A stretch of DNA of 64,000 nucleotides. It comes from Pseudonocardia oroxyli (GTDB taxonomy: Bacteria; Actinomycetota; Actinomycetes; Mycobacteriales; Pseudonocardiaceae). Of the stretch, positions 1 through 7,326 are shown piece by piece; position 1 is the first letter of the stretch, and the number at the start of each line of letters is the position of its first letter. The DNA lies in contig NZ_FNBE01000022.1 of assembly GCF_900102195.1 (NCBI RefSeq), forward strand, positions 1-64,000, read 5' to 3'. The position numbers and the translations under genes were made by a program. Under the pieces are notes generated by a model. It searched no databases. It was not told the origin of the DNA and saw nothing but the letters and a program-made list of their open reading frames with translations.

Positions 1-178
1 GCAGGCCCGCGGCCTCGGCCGCGCGCACCATCTCCAGGGCCGCCCGGTCCTTCACCGAACCGCCGGGGTTCAGGTACTCCAGCTTGACCAGGACCTGCGC
101 CGCCAGGCCCGCGGTCAGGCGCCGCAACCGGACCAGCGGGGTGTTCCCCACCAGGTCGAGGACGCTCTCATGGCTCAC
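1..178 (-). CDS. cysK: Cysteine synthase / PLP-dependent beta-synthase, N-terminal part (truncated by window edge)
   Basis: Only the first 59 codons are in the window. They encode an N-terminus with LDLVGNTPLVRL followed by VKLEYLNPGGSVKDRAA, which is the fold-type II PLP signature of O-acetylserine sulfhydrylase and cystathionine beta-synthase; the lysine of SVKDR is the PLP Schiff-base residue. The family makes cysteine from O-acetylserine and sulfide, or condenses serine with a thiol. The GTG start overlaps the stop of the upstream monooxygenase gene as GTGA, so the two are translationally coupled. As last visible gene of an operon of oxidative C-S cleavage enzymes it would assimilate released sulfur. 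Cystathionine beta-synthase or a specialised beta-synthase cannot be excluded from this fragment. Confidence 0.85.
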   Translation of the reverse strand, partial: MSHESVLDLVGNTPLVRLRRLTAGLAAQVLVKLEYLNPGGSVKDRAALEMVRAAEAAGL

Positions 179-1527
179 GCCGGGCCCAGCTCGAGGTGCT
201 CGCGCAAGGTGGTCCCCTCGTACTCGGTGCGGTAGACCCCGCGGTCCTGCAGCTCGGGGACCAGCCGCTCGACGACGTCCGTGAGCGCCTGGGGAACAAG
301 GTAGGGCAGCAGGTTGAAGCCGTCCACCACGCGCTCCCGGACGTAGCGGGCCCAGACGTCCGCGACCTGCCCCGGGGTGCCGACGAAGGGCGGGCGAGAC
401 GAGCTGACCTCGATGGCCAGCTCCCGGATCGACAGGTTCTCGGCCGCCGCGCGCTGTCGCCACCGGTCGATGAGCGCGCGCTTGCCGGTGCGCCGCTCGA
501 TCGAGATCGTGCCGCGGGAGGGATCCAGCTCGGCGTCCGTCGGCTCGATGTCCGGCAGCGGGCCGTCCGGGTCGTAGGCGGACAGGTCCGTGCCCCAGTA
601 CTGCTCGAAGTACGACAGGGCGCGCGGCCCGGTGACCTGCTCGCGCCGCACCCAGGCCGCCTTCTCCTCGGCCTCGGCGGGGGTGTCGCCGAGCACGACG
701 GACGCGCCGGGGAGGATCCGCAGCGAGTCCGGTGCACGGTCGTGGCGGGCCAGCCGGGCCCGCAGGTCGGCGGCGTAGGCGGCGGCCGGTTCGACCGCGG
801 TGTGCGCCGAGAACACGACGTCCGCGTGTCGGGCGGCCAGCTCCCGTCCGCCTTCGGAGTCCCCGGCCTGGAACAGCACCGGCCTGCCCTGCCTGCTCGC
901 GGGCACGGTCGGGGTCGCGGTGAACTCGACCAGGTCGGTGCCCCGTTCCACGGTCTCGATCGCGCCGGGCCGGGACCAGCTCTTGGCCCGGCCCTCGTCG
1001 GCGGGCTCCCAGTCCGGTTCCCAGCCCGCCCAGAGCGCCTTGGCGGCCTCGACGAACTGCGTGGCGCGCTCGTAGCGCCGGTCGTGCGGGAGCCACCCGC
1101 CGTGTCGGAAGTTCTCCCCGGTCCACGCGTTGTCGGTGGTGACGATGTTCCAGCCGGCGCGGCCGTCGGACAGCAGATCGAGGGCGGCGAGCCGGCGCGC
1201 GAGGTCCGCCGGGTAGTTGTAGGTCGTGTTCTGGGTGGCGACCAGCCCGATCCGCTCGGTGGCGCCCGCGAGGGCGGCGAGCTGCGTGATGGCGTCCGGT
1301 CGCCCGGCGACGTCGAGGTCGTGGACCCGGCCCCGGTTCTCCCGCACCCGCAGGCCCTCGCCGAGGAAGAACGCGTCGAACAGGCCGCGCTCGAGCAGCC
1401 GGGCGAGGTCGACGAAGGTCTCGATCGCCATCTGCGGGGCCGACCGCGGGTCCGCCCACAGCGTCTGCGGCCCGACGCCGGTGAAGAAGACTCCCAGATG
1501 GAGGCGACGCTGCTGGATGCGGCTCAT
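175..1527 (-). CDS. LLM-class FMN-dependent monooxygenase (NtaA/SnaA/DszA type)
   Basis: The 450-residue protein is the normal length for the NtaA/SnaA/DszA/DmoA group of two-component, reduced-flavin monooxygenases. Characteristic stretches are LHLGVFF near the N-terminus, FDAFFLGEG, the RIGLVATQNTTYNYPADLARR segment, LSDGRAGWNIVTT and RRYERATQFVEA. Near the C-terminus are FVGTPGQVAD and a DGFNLLPYLVP segment. Group members insert one oxygen of O2 into small thioether, sulfone or amine substrates using FMNH2 from a separate reductase. Its ATG overlaps the stop of the upstream LLM gene (ATGA), and its own stop overlaps the cysteine-synthase start. Substrate is unknown; a C-S cleaving role is inferred from the neighbours. 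Confidence 0.9.
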   Translation of the reverse strand: MSRIQQRRLHLGVFFTGVGPQTLWADPRSAPQMAIETFVDLARLLERGLFDAFFLGEGLRVRENRGRVHDLDVAGRPDAITQLAALAGATERIGLVATQNTTYNYPADLARRLAALDLLSDGRAGWNIVTTDNAWTGENFRHGGWLPHDRRYERATQFVEAAKALWAGWEPDWEPADEGRAKSWSRPGAIETVERGTDLVEFTATPTVPASRQGRPVLFQAGDSEGGRELAARHADVVFSAHTAVEPAAAYAADLRARLARHDRAPDSLRILPGASVVLGDTPAEAEEKAAWVRREQVTGPRALSYFEQYWGTDLSAYDPDGPLPDIEPTDAELDPSRGTISIERRTGKRALIDRWRQRAAAENLSIRELAIEVSSSRPPFVGTPGQVADVWARYVRERVVDGFNLLPYLVPQALTDVVERLVPELQDRGVYRTEYEGTTLREHLELGPA

Positions 1528-2570
1528 CGGACACTCGCGGCGAAGCGGTTGACGGGACGGGGCAACCCGAGGGACTCCCGCAGGGTCCGCCCCGGCGAGC
1601 GGCGCAGGGCGGCGAGAGCGGGCAGCACCCGGTCGGCGAGGATCGGCAGGTCCACGGCCTGCACGGCGGGATGGAACCGGACCCCGTCGACCACTCCGGC
1701 CAGCTCGCGCAGCAGGGTGACCAGCGCGTCCGCGGACCCCACGTGCCGCAGCGCACCGCTCGGTTCCCAGACCGTGTCCGCGTCGAGGGCGGCGAGGCGG
1801 TCGACGGCCGGCTCCTCGGCGTCGAGCACCACCTCCACCTCGACGAACCGCAACGGGGAGTCCGCCGCCGCGAGGTCCGCACGGACGAGCGAGACGTCCG
1901 CGAGCCCGCCGAGCCCGAGCCGCGCGTCGGCCAGCACGACGAGCTGCCCCTGCGGGGGCCGCGGGGTGATCAGCGGGCCGCGGACGGTGAACCGCGCACC
2001 GACGGCGTCGACGTGGTGCACCCGGTCCGGGTCGAGGTAGCGGCCGGTGGCGACGTCCTTGATGACGGCGTCGTCCTCCCAGGAGTCCCAGAGCGCGCGG
2101 GCGGTGTCGACCACGTCCCGGGTCTCTCGGTCCAGGTCCGCGGGCGCGAGCGGGGTGGCGCCGATCGTCGCGGCCGCGGCGGGATCGTTCGCCGTGCCCA
2201 CCACCCAGCCGCCGCGCCCGTGGGTGGCGTGGTCGAGCGCCGCGAGCTGGGTGGCCAGGTGGAACGGTTCGGTGGTCGCCACCTGCAGGGTCGGGGCGAG
2301 CCCGATCCGGGACGTGGTGGTGGCGACGAACGCGGCCCGGGTGCCCGCCTCCAGCCGGCCCGCGGCGTCGAGCCCGGAGCTCGGGGGCACGGGCGAGTCG
2401 GCGAAGGTGGCCAGCACGAAGCCGGCCTGCTCCGCGCCGTGGACCGCGGCGCGCACCGCGGCACCGCCGAGCACCGCGCCGGGTGGGCGCCCGGAGTGCC
2501 GCCAGGCGGCGGGGTGGGCGCCGTCGCCGTCGAGCTCGACGGCGAGGGACAGGCGGGGTGACGGGGTCAC
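1524..2570 (-). CDS. LLM-class flavin-dependent oxidoreductase, shorter type
   Basis: A 348-residue luciferase-like protein. Visible family features are the beta-strand opening SPRLSLAVELDGDG, SRIGLAPTLQVATTEPFHLATQLAALDH, HGRGGWVVGTANDP, and an ALWDSWEDDAVIKDVATGRYLDP segment shared with the protein at 4238-5437. It is about 100 residues shorter than the DszA-type partner. Such short and long LLM pairs recur three times in this island (1524/175, 4238/5449, 12717/11476), which suggests paired or sequential oxidation steps. It overlaps the next gene by four bases. The start ATG is the first in frame after the preceding small gene. Substrate unknown. Confidence 0.85.
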   Translation of the reverse strand: MTPSPRLSLAVELDGDGAHPAAWRHSGRPPGAVLGGAAVRAAVHGAEQAGFVLATFADSPVPPSSGLDAAGRLEAGTRAAFVATTTSRIGLAPTLQVATTEPFHLATQLAALDHATHGRGGWVVGTANDPAAAATIGATPLAPADLDRETRDVVDTARALWDSWEDDAVIKDVATGRYLDPDRVHHVDAVGARFTVRGPLITPRPPQGQLVVLADARLGLGGLADVSLVRADLAAADSPLRFVEVEVVLDAEEPAVDRLAALDADTVWEPSGALRHVGSADALVTLLRELAGVVDGVRFHPAVQAVDLPILADRVLPALAALRRSPGRTLRESLGLPRPVNRFAASVR

Positions 2571-2610
2571 GGAACCTCCGGGTGCGTGGGTCGAGCGCCA
2601 CCCGCTCGGC

Positions 2611-2832
2611 TCATCGGAGCCGCGGGATGCGGCTCAGTGCCGAGCGGGCCACGGCCAGGTGCTGGGCGACCTCGGCGGCGATCAGGTCGCTGGGGGCTGC
2701 GGCGCCGGTGGCCCGCAGCGAACGGTTGCGGTCGACGAGTGCCTCCAGCGACTCGAGGAGCTGGTCCCCGATCTCGGTGAGGCGGTCGTCCGGGGTGGGC
2801 GGAAGGGACGAGAGTGACGGCAGGACGGACAT
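2611..2832 (-). CDS. Small hypothetical protein (73 aa)
   Basis: I do not recognise a family. The 73-residue product is predicted mostly helical, with acidic/leucine-rich heptad-like runs (DRLTEIGDQLLESLEALVDRN) and a second helix (AAEVAQHLAVARSALSRI). It has no cysteine, signal peptide or membrane segment. Its ATG is preceded by a good ribosome-binding site (AGGGGAAG, 3 bases before the ATG). It lies 45 bases after the leader-peptide stop and 40 bases before the LLM gene on the same strand, so it is probably the first full gene of that operon. A small helical accessory protein is possible, but no function can be given. Confidence 0.55.
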   Translation of the reverse strand: MSVLPSLSSLPPTPDDRLTEIGDQLLESLEALVDRNRSLRATGAAAPSDLIAAEVAQHLAVARSALSRIPRLR

Positions 2833-2877
2833 GGCTTCCCCTGAGGTGATGGTCGGGACGGGCGGTGCGGGCCGCGG

Positions 2878-2970
2878 TCACCGACAGAGGGACGCCTCGG
2901 TACGGCAGAAGTCCACGTGCCGTCGCCTCGTCCACGACCCCACCCCGGGACGAGTGCACGGACCGGACAC
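2878..2970 (-). CDS. Leader peptide 1 (RRHVD...CR type)
   Basis: A 30-codon GTG-started ORF whose C-terminus reads RRHVDFCRTEASLCR before TGA. The 15-residue end aligns without gaps to the leaders at 23899-23994 (RRHVDHGRTSSAICR) and 4123-4203 (RRWLDGLGSPPGHCR). This is the pattern of the short 'putative leader peptide' found upstream of sulfur and cysteine genes in actinomycetes. A GGGGG run six bases before the GTG could serve as ribosome-binding site, though a second in-frame GTG nine codons later is possible. The penultimate cysteine would let translation sense cysteinyl-tRNA supply, which is inference. It precedes the small gene at 2832 by 45 bases. Confidence 0.72.
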   Translation of the reverse strand: MSGPCTRPGVGSWTRRRHVDFCRTEASLCR

Positions 2971-3076
2971 CGAAGACCCCCATCGTTCCCGGCAGGAGCA
3001 CCCTGCAGGGGTCTGCGGGTTGCTGCGGCGTCGACGAGCCGGGTCTCTCGGCCGCTCAGGATGGCTGTTGACCACC

Positions 3077-3105
3077 ACTAGACCCGCGCCCCGACCGGGT
3101 GTCAA
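3077..3105 (-). promoter_or_regulatory. Sigma-70-like promoter for leader 1 operon
   Basis: On the minus strand TTGACA (3105-3100) and TCTAGT (3082-3077) are separated by exactly 17 bases, a near-consensus housekeeping promoter placed about 100 bases upstream of the leader GTG. Just upstream of the -35 box lies a CATGA-N4-TCATG inverted repeat (about 3110-3123) that could be an operator, though 5-bp arms are weak evidence. Confidence 0.6.
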
Positions 3106-3189
3106 GAGCATGAACGCTCATGTTCCGTGCGGCGGGACGCGCCGCCGAAAGTCCGGACACGAACGCCGCCCGACCCCTCACCCGGGGCC

Positions 3190-4011
3190 TCAGGTCAGCG
3201 CGGCCACGAGATAGGCCGCGGCGAGCCCGACGGCGAGGAGCCCGAGCAGGATGCGCAGGGCCTTCTCGGGCACCCGGGGTTGGAGCCGCGCGCCGAGGTA
3301 GCCGCCGAGCAGTCCCCCGACACCGCAGAGGATGCCGATCGCCCACTCGGGGGCGACGGGGCCGGTGCTCACCAGCGACAGGACACCGTAGGTCGCGACG
3401 CCCGCGACCGAGGTGACGAACGTGGAGGCGAGCGCGGCCGGGGCGACGGCCGCGAGGGGCAGCCCCAGTCCGACGAGGACGGGGCCGAGCAGCGATCCGC
3501 CGCCGATGCCGTAGATCCCGCCGACGACGCCGACGACGAACCCGAGCGCCGTGATCGTCGCGCGGGCGGGCCCGGCCGTCGTCTCCGGGGCCGGCGGGCG
3601 GGGCCGCCGCAGGACGAGCCAGAGCCCGAGCGGCCCGAGCAGGCAGGCCGCGAGGATCCGGAAGACCGCCTCTCCGGGGGTCGCGTAGACGCGCAGGACG
3701 CTGCCCACGATCACGCCGGGGACGGTGCCGACGAGCAGCCGTGAGGTCAGGGGGCCGCCCAGGCTGCCGGTGCGGTGGTGTCGCACCAGTGCGCCGGGCG
3801 TCGCGACGACGTTGAACAGGAGGTTCGTGGGGGTGACGGCGGGGCTCGGAACGCCGAGCACGTCGAGGTGGATCGGCAGCAGGAACACCGCTCCGGAGAC
3901 ACCGACCGGAGTGGTCACGATCGCAACCACGAACCCGGCGGCCAGCGCCGAGAGACCTGCCTCCAGGGGGTTCACGCGCGGATCGTGCCCGGTGACGCCC
4001 GTGCCTGTCAT
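3190..4011 (-). CDS. TauE/SafE (TSUP) family sulfite/sulfonate exporter
   Basis: An integral membrane protein of about 273 residues with roughly eight hydrophobic helices in two similar halves, as in the TSUP family. The halves carry the matching motifs AIVTTPVGVSGAVFLLP and VVGVVGGIYGIGGGSLLGP, and a TPTNLLFNVVATPGAL segment. Family members export sulfite, sulfoacetate or related anions. In this setting it could discharge sulfite made by C-S cleaving monooxygenases. The start is uncertain: ATG at 4011 is used, but a GTG at 4062 has a better-placed GGTGG ribosome site, and a GTG at 3975 sits right before the first helix. It runs divergently from the leader-3 operon and ends just upstream of the leader-1 promoter. 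Confidence 0.85.
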   Translation of the reverse strand: MTGTGVTGHDPRVNPLEAGLSALAAGFVVAIVTTPVGVSGAVFLLPIHLDVLGVPSPAVTPTNLLFNVVATPGALVRHHRTGSLGGPLTSRLLVGTVPGVIVGSVLRVYATPGEAVFRILAACLLGPLGLWLVLRRPRPPAPETTAGPARATITALGFVVGVVGGIYGIGGGSLLGPVLVGLGLPLAAVAPAALASTFVTSVAGVATYGVLSLVSTGPVAPEWAIGILCGVGGLLGGYLGARLQPRVPEKALRILLGLLAVGLAAAYLVAALT

Positions 4012-4122
4012 GCCCGCGCGCGGGCGCCAGGGTCGGGCGCCGGCGTCTGTGCTCTGACTCACATCACCACCACGTCCGGGCCGGGCGATGCTGGAGGGAG
4101 ACGACGTCTCGAGGAGGTTCGG

Positions 4123-4203
4123 ATGCCCGGTCCGGGAGCCCTCCTCGTCGCGCGCCGGTGGCTCGACGGGCTCGGCTCGCCGCCCGGCCACTGTCGTCCC
4201 TGA
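4123..4203 (+). CDS. Leader peptide 3 (RRWLD...CR type)
   Basis: A 26-codon ORF with ATG start preceded by a strong GAGGAGG ribosome-binding site. It encodes ALLVARRWLDGLGSPPGHCRP. The LLVARR stretch also occurs in leader 2 (23899-23994), and the 15-residue RR...CR block has the same spacing in all three leaders, here with one extra proline. It sits 34 bases before the first monooxygenase gene of the plus-strand operon, where an attenuation or translation-coupling leader would be expected. It is more diverged than the other two (W-L for H-V), so confidence is slightly lower. Confidence 0.68.
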   Translation: MPGPGALLVARRWLDGLGSPPGHCRP

Positions 4204-4237
4204 TCACGGCCCCGCACCGCCACCGATCAGGAGACCC

Positions 4238-5437
4238 ATGTCCGAGCACCTGCACCTCGGCGTCGCGCTCGACGGCGCCGGCTGGCACCCCGCCGCCTGG
4301 CGCGAGCCCGGCGCCCGACCGAGCGCGCTGTTCACCCCCGGCTACTGGGCCGGGCTGGCCCGCACCGCCGAGCGCGGCGGGCTGGACCTGCTGACCATCG
4401 AGGACAGCCTGGCGCTGCAGACCCACGACGCGTTCCGGTCCGACGACCGCACCGACGAGGTCCGTGGCAGGCTCGACGCGCTGCTGACCGCCTCCCTGCT
4501 CGCGCCGCTGACCAGCCGGATCGGCCTGGTCCCGACGGTCACCGTCACCCACACCGAGCCCTTCCACGTCTCGAAGGGCATCGCGACGCTGGACCACACC
4601 TCGCTCGGCCGGGCCGGGTGGCAGGTCAAGGTGTCCGGGCGGCCCGCGGAGGCCGAGCACGTCGGACGCCGGGAGATCCGCCCGGTCGCGCAGGCGGACC
4701 TCGTCGGGGACGGGCTCCCGCCGCAGTTCGTGGAGCTGTTCGACGAGGCCGCGGACGTGGTCGAGGTGGTGCGCAGGCTCTGGGACAGCTGGGAGGACGA
4801 CGCCGAGATCCGGGACGTCGCGACCCGGCGGTTCCTCGACCGCGACAAGGTGCACGCCGTGGACTTCGAGGGCCGGTTCTTCCGGGTCCGCGGCCCGTCG
4901 ATCGTGCCGCGCCCGCCGCAGGGTCAGCCGGTGGTGACCGCGCTGGCCCACCGTCGCGAGCCCTACGAGCTGGCCGCCCGCGGCGCCGACCTGGTGTTCG
5001 TCACGCCGGGGTACGCGGGGCCTGCGGAGCAGGTCCTGGCCGACGTCGCGGCGGCGGCCGAGCGGGTGGGGCGGACCGGGGAGCCGCTGCAGGTGTGGGC
5101 GGACCTGGTGGTCTTCCTCGACACCCCGACCGAGTCCGGTGCGCGGCGGAAGGCCCGGCTCGAGGAGGTCTCCGGCGCGGAGTACACCTCGGACACCACG
5201 GTGTTCGCCGGCTCCGCCGCCGAAGCCGCGGACCTGATCGGCTCCTGGCACGCGCTCGGCTACCACGGCGTGCGGCTGCGGCCCGCCGTCGCGGTGGACG
5301 ACCTCGCCGCGATCACCGGCGACCTGGTCCCGGAGCTGCGCGGGCGAGGGCTCTTCCGGCCGGACGAGCAGGCGGGGAGCCTGCGGGCCCGACTCGGGCT
5401 GCCGACCGTCGTCCCCAATCGCTACGCCGCCGTCTGA
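4238..5437 (+). CDS. LLM-class flavin-dependent monooxygenase
   Basis: A 399-residue luciferase-fold protein. Features are LHLGVALDGAGWHPAAWR at the N-terminus, the SRIGLVPTVTVTHTEPFHVSKG segment, LGRAGWQVKV, LWDSWEDDAEIRDVATRRFLD, and RGPSIVPRPPQGQPVV before the phosphate-binding part of the barrel. It resembles the protein at 1524-2570 through most of its length but is about 50 residues longer. ATG lies after a CAGGAG ribosome site, 34 bases past the leader-3 stop. It is followed after 11 bases by a DszA-type partner, repeating the short/long pair layout. Substrate unknown; the family uses FMNH2 and O2. Confidence 0.88.
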   Translation: MSEHLHLGVALDGAGWHPAAWREPGARPSALFTPGYWAGLARTAERGGLDLLTIEDSLALQTHDAFRSDDRTDEVRGRLDALLTASLLAPLTSRIGLVPTVTVTHTEPFHVSKGIATLDHTSLGRAGWQVKVSGRPAEAEHVGRREIRPVAQADLVGDGLPPQFVELFDEAADVVEVVRRLWDSWEDDAEIRDVATRRFLDRDKVHAVDFEGRFFRVRGPSIVPRPPQGQPVVTALAHRREPYELAARGADLVFVTPGYAGPAEQVLADVAAAAERVGRTGEPLQVWADLVVFLDTPTESGARRKARLEEVSGAEYTSDTTVFAGSAAEAADLIGSWHALGYHGVRLRPAVAVDDLAAITGDLVPELRGRGLFRPDEQAGSLRARLGLPTVVPNRYAAV

Positions 5438-5448
5438 GAGGCGCCCCC

Positions 5449-6807
5449 ATGTCGCGCAAGCAGGTCATCCTCGGCGCCTACCTGGGCGGGGTGAACCACC
5501 ACACCGCGTGGTGGCACCCCGAGGCGGGCAGCCAGATCGACTTCTCCTCCTTCGAACACACCGCCCGCACCGCCGAGCGCGGCCGCTTCGACTTCTTCTT
5601 CCTGGCCGAGGGCCTGGCCCTGCGCGAACGCGACGGGCGGGTGTTCGACCAGGACATCGTCGGCAGACCCGACACCCTGCCGGTGCTCGCCTCGCTCGCC
5701 GCCGTGACCACCCACCTCGGGCTCGCCGGGACGATCAACGCCACCTTCAACGAGCCCTACGAGCTGGCCCGCCAGCTCGCCAGCCTGGACCACCTCTCGG
5801 GCGGGCGGGCGGCGTGGAACGTGGTCACCTCGTTCGACGCCTTCACCGGGCAGAACTTCCGCCGCGGCGGCTTCCTCGACCGCTCCCAGCGCTACGAGCG
5901 CGCCGCCGAGATGATCGACGCCGTCCGCACGCTCTGGGACTCCTGGGACGCCGACGATCTCGCCGCCGACGCCGCCGCGGGCCGGTTCCTGGCCAGGCCG
6001 GACGCCGGCGCGTTCGACGTGAAGGGCAACCAGTTCGCCATCCGCGGCCGGTTCACGGTGCCGCGCAGCCCGCAGGGCCGCCCCGTGATCCTGCAGGCGG
6101 GCGTGTCACCGGAGGGCCGGGACTTCGCCGCCTCCCGCTCCGACGCGATCTTCTCCCCCTACGGCTCGCTGCCCGAGGCCGCGGAGTTCTACCGGGACGT
6201 CAAGGCGCGCGCCGTGACGTTCGGCCGCAGCCCGGACGACATCAAGATCCTGCCGTCGGCGAGCTTCGTGCTCGGCGACACCGAGGCCGAGGCGCAGGAG
6301 CTCTACCGCGAGGTGCGCAATCAGCAGGTCACCGGCAAGACCGCGCTGATCCTGCTCGAGCAGATCTGGAACCGGGACCTGTCCGGCTACGACCCGGAGG
6401 GCCCGCTCCCGGACGTCGACCCGCTGCCGGACGCGCCGCCCTTCATCCAGGGCCGCGCGCTGGTGCAGCAGGACCGGGTCGGCACCGTCGCCCGGTGGCG
6501 GGAGATCGCCGAGGCCAAGAAGCTGAACCTGCGCGAGCTCGTCCTCGACCAGTTCGAGCGCGGCCCGTTCGTCGGCACGCCGTCCCAGGTCGCCGAGAAG
6601 ATCGACTCGTTCGTGCAGGCGGACGGCGCCGATGGCGTCATCATCGGCTCCCACCTCGTCCCCACCGGGCTGGACGAGTTCGTCGACCGGGTCGTGCCGC
6701 TGCTGCAGGAGCGGGGCTCGCTGCGGTCGGAGTACACGGGCACCACCCTGCGGGACAACCTCGGGCTGCCCCCGCTGCCCGCCAACCCCGGAAAGGCCGT
6801 GAGCTGA
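5449..6807 (+). CDS. LLM-class FMN-dependent monooxygenase (NtaA/SnaA/DszA type)
   Basis: A 452-residue protein of standard DszA/NtaA length. It contains QVILGAYLGGVNHHTAWW, FDFFFLAEGLALRE, LSGGRAAWNVVTSFDAFTGQNFRRG, RYERAAEMIDAVRTLWDSW, GRPVILQAGVSPEGRDFAA, and the FVGTPSQVAEKIDSFV and DGVIIGSHLVP C-terminal segments. The family oxidises small organosulfur or amine compounds with reduced flavin. It lies three bases upstream of the nitroreductase gene, which might provide reduced flavin. The closest relative within the window is the minus-strand protein at 175-1527, so the two divergent operons look like copies of one module. Confidence 0.9.
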   Translation: MSRKQVILGAYLGGVNHHTAWWHPEAGSQIDFSSFEHTARTAERGRFDFFFLAEGLALRERDGRVFDQDIVGRPDTLPVLASLAAVTTHLGLAGTINATFNEPYELARQLASLDHLSGGRAAWNVVTSFDAFTGQNFRRGGFLDRSQRYERAAEMIDAVRTLWDSWDADDLAADAAAGRFLARPDAGAFDVKGNQFAIRGRFTVPRSPQGRPVILQAGVSPEGRDFAASRSDAIFSPYGSLPEAAEFYRDVKARAVTFGRSPDDIKILPSASFVLGDTEAEAQELYREVRNQQVTGKTALILLEQIWNRDLSGYDPEGPLPDVDPLPDAPPFIQGRALVQQDRVGTVARWREIAEAKKLNLRELVLDQFERGPFVGTPSQVAEKIDSFVQADGADGVIIGSHLVPTGLDEFVDRVVPLLQERGSLRSEYTGTTLRDNLGLPPLPANPGKAVS

Positions 6808-6810
6808 GCG

Positions 6811-7326
6811 ATGGAGACCTGGGACGCGATCCGCGCACGACGCAACGTCCGCGGCTACACGAGCGAGCCGGTGGCCCCCGAGCACCTCGACCGGATCCTG
6901 GAGGCGGGGTGGCGCGCCCCGTCGGCGTCGAACCGGCAACACTGGGACTTCGTGCTGGTCACCGACCCCGCGCAGCTGCGCGAGCTCGCCACCGTCTGGC
7001 GGGGCGCACGGCACATCGCGGACGCGCCGGCCGCGATCGCGCTGGTCGTCCCCGAGCCCGCGGACGACCGGACCCGCGTCGTCGACCAGTACGACCTCGG
7101 ACAGGCCACCTTCGCGATCCTGCTGGCCGCGGCGGACCTCGGCCTGGGCACCGGGCACTCCTCGGTGGGGGAACAGGACAAGGCGCGGGCGATCCTCGGC
7201 GTGCCGGACACCCACGAGGTGTCCTACCTGATCGGCGTCGGGCACCCGGCGGACCGGCCGCTGCGCCCGCTCGCGAAACCCGATCGGCGCCCGTTCGACG
7301 AGGTCGTGCACCGTGGCCGTTGGTGA
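6811..7326 (+). CDS. Nitroreductase-family FMN oxidoreductase
   Basis: A 171-residue nitroreductase-fold protein. The FMN-binding opening IRARRNVRGYTSEPVAPE, the LEAGWRAPSASNRQHWDFVLV segment and LGTGHSSVGEQDKARAILGVPD are typical. The family is a dimeric FMN protein reducing nitro compounds, quinones or free flavin with NAD(P)H. The length is at the short end, close to BluB/Acg-like or minimal nitroreductases. No dedicated SsuE/DszD-type flavin reductase is seen in the island, so supplying FMNH2 to the neighbouring monooxygenases is a reasonable guess. The 3' end overlaps the selO start by 14 bases. Confidence 0.82.
   Translation: METWDAIRARRNVRGYTSEPVAPEHLDRILEAGWRAPSASNRQHWDFVLVTDPAQLRELATVWRGARHIADAPAAIALVVPEPADDRTRVVDQYDLGQATFAILLAAADLGLGTGHSSVGEQDKARAILGVPDTHEVSYLIGVGHPADRPLRPLAKPDRRPFDEVVHRGRW

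Noticed and set aside
2833..2877. Intrinsic terminator/anti-terminator between leader 1 and the next gene
   Set aside because: No stem with T-run found; attenuation by another mechanism remains possible but is not supported by a visible hairpin.
3126..3146. GCGGCG-GGACG-CGCCGC hairpin as terminator of the TSUP gene
   Set aside because: Only a 6-bp stem without a T tract; common by chance at this GC content.
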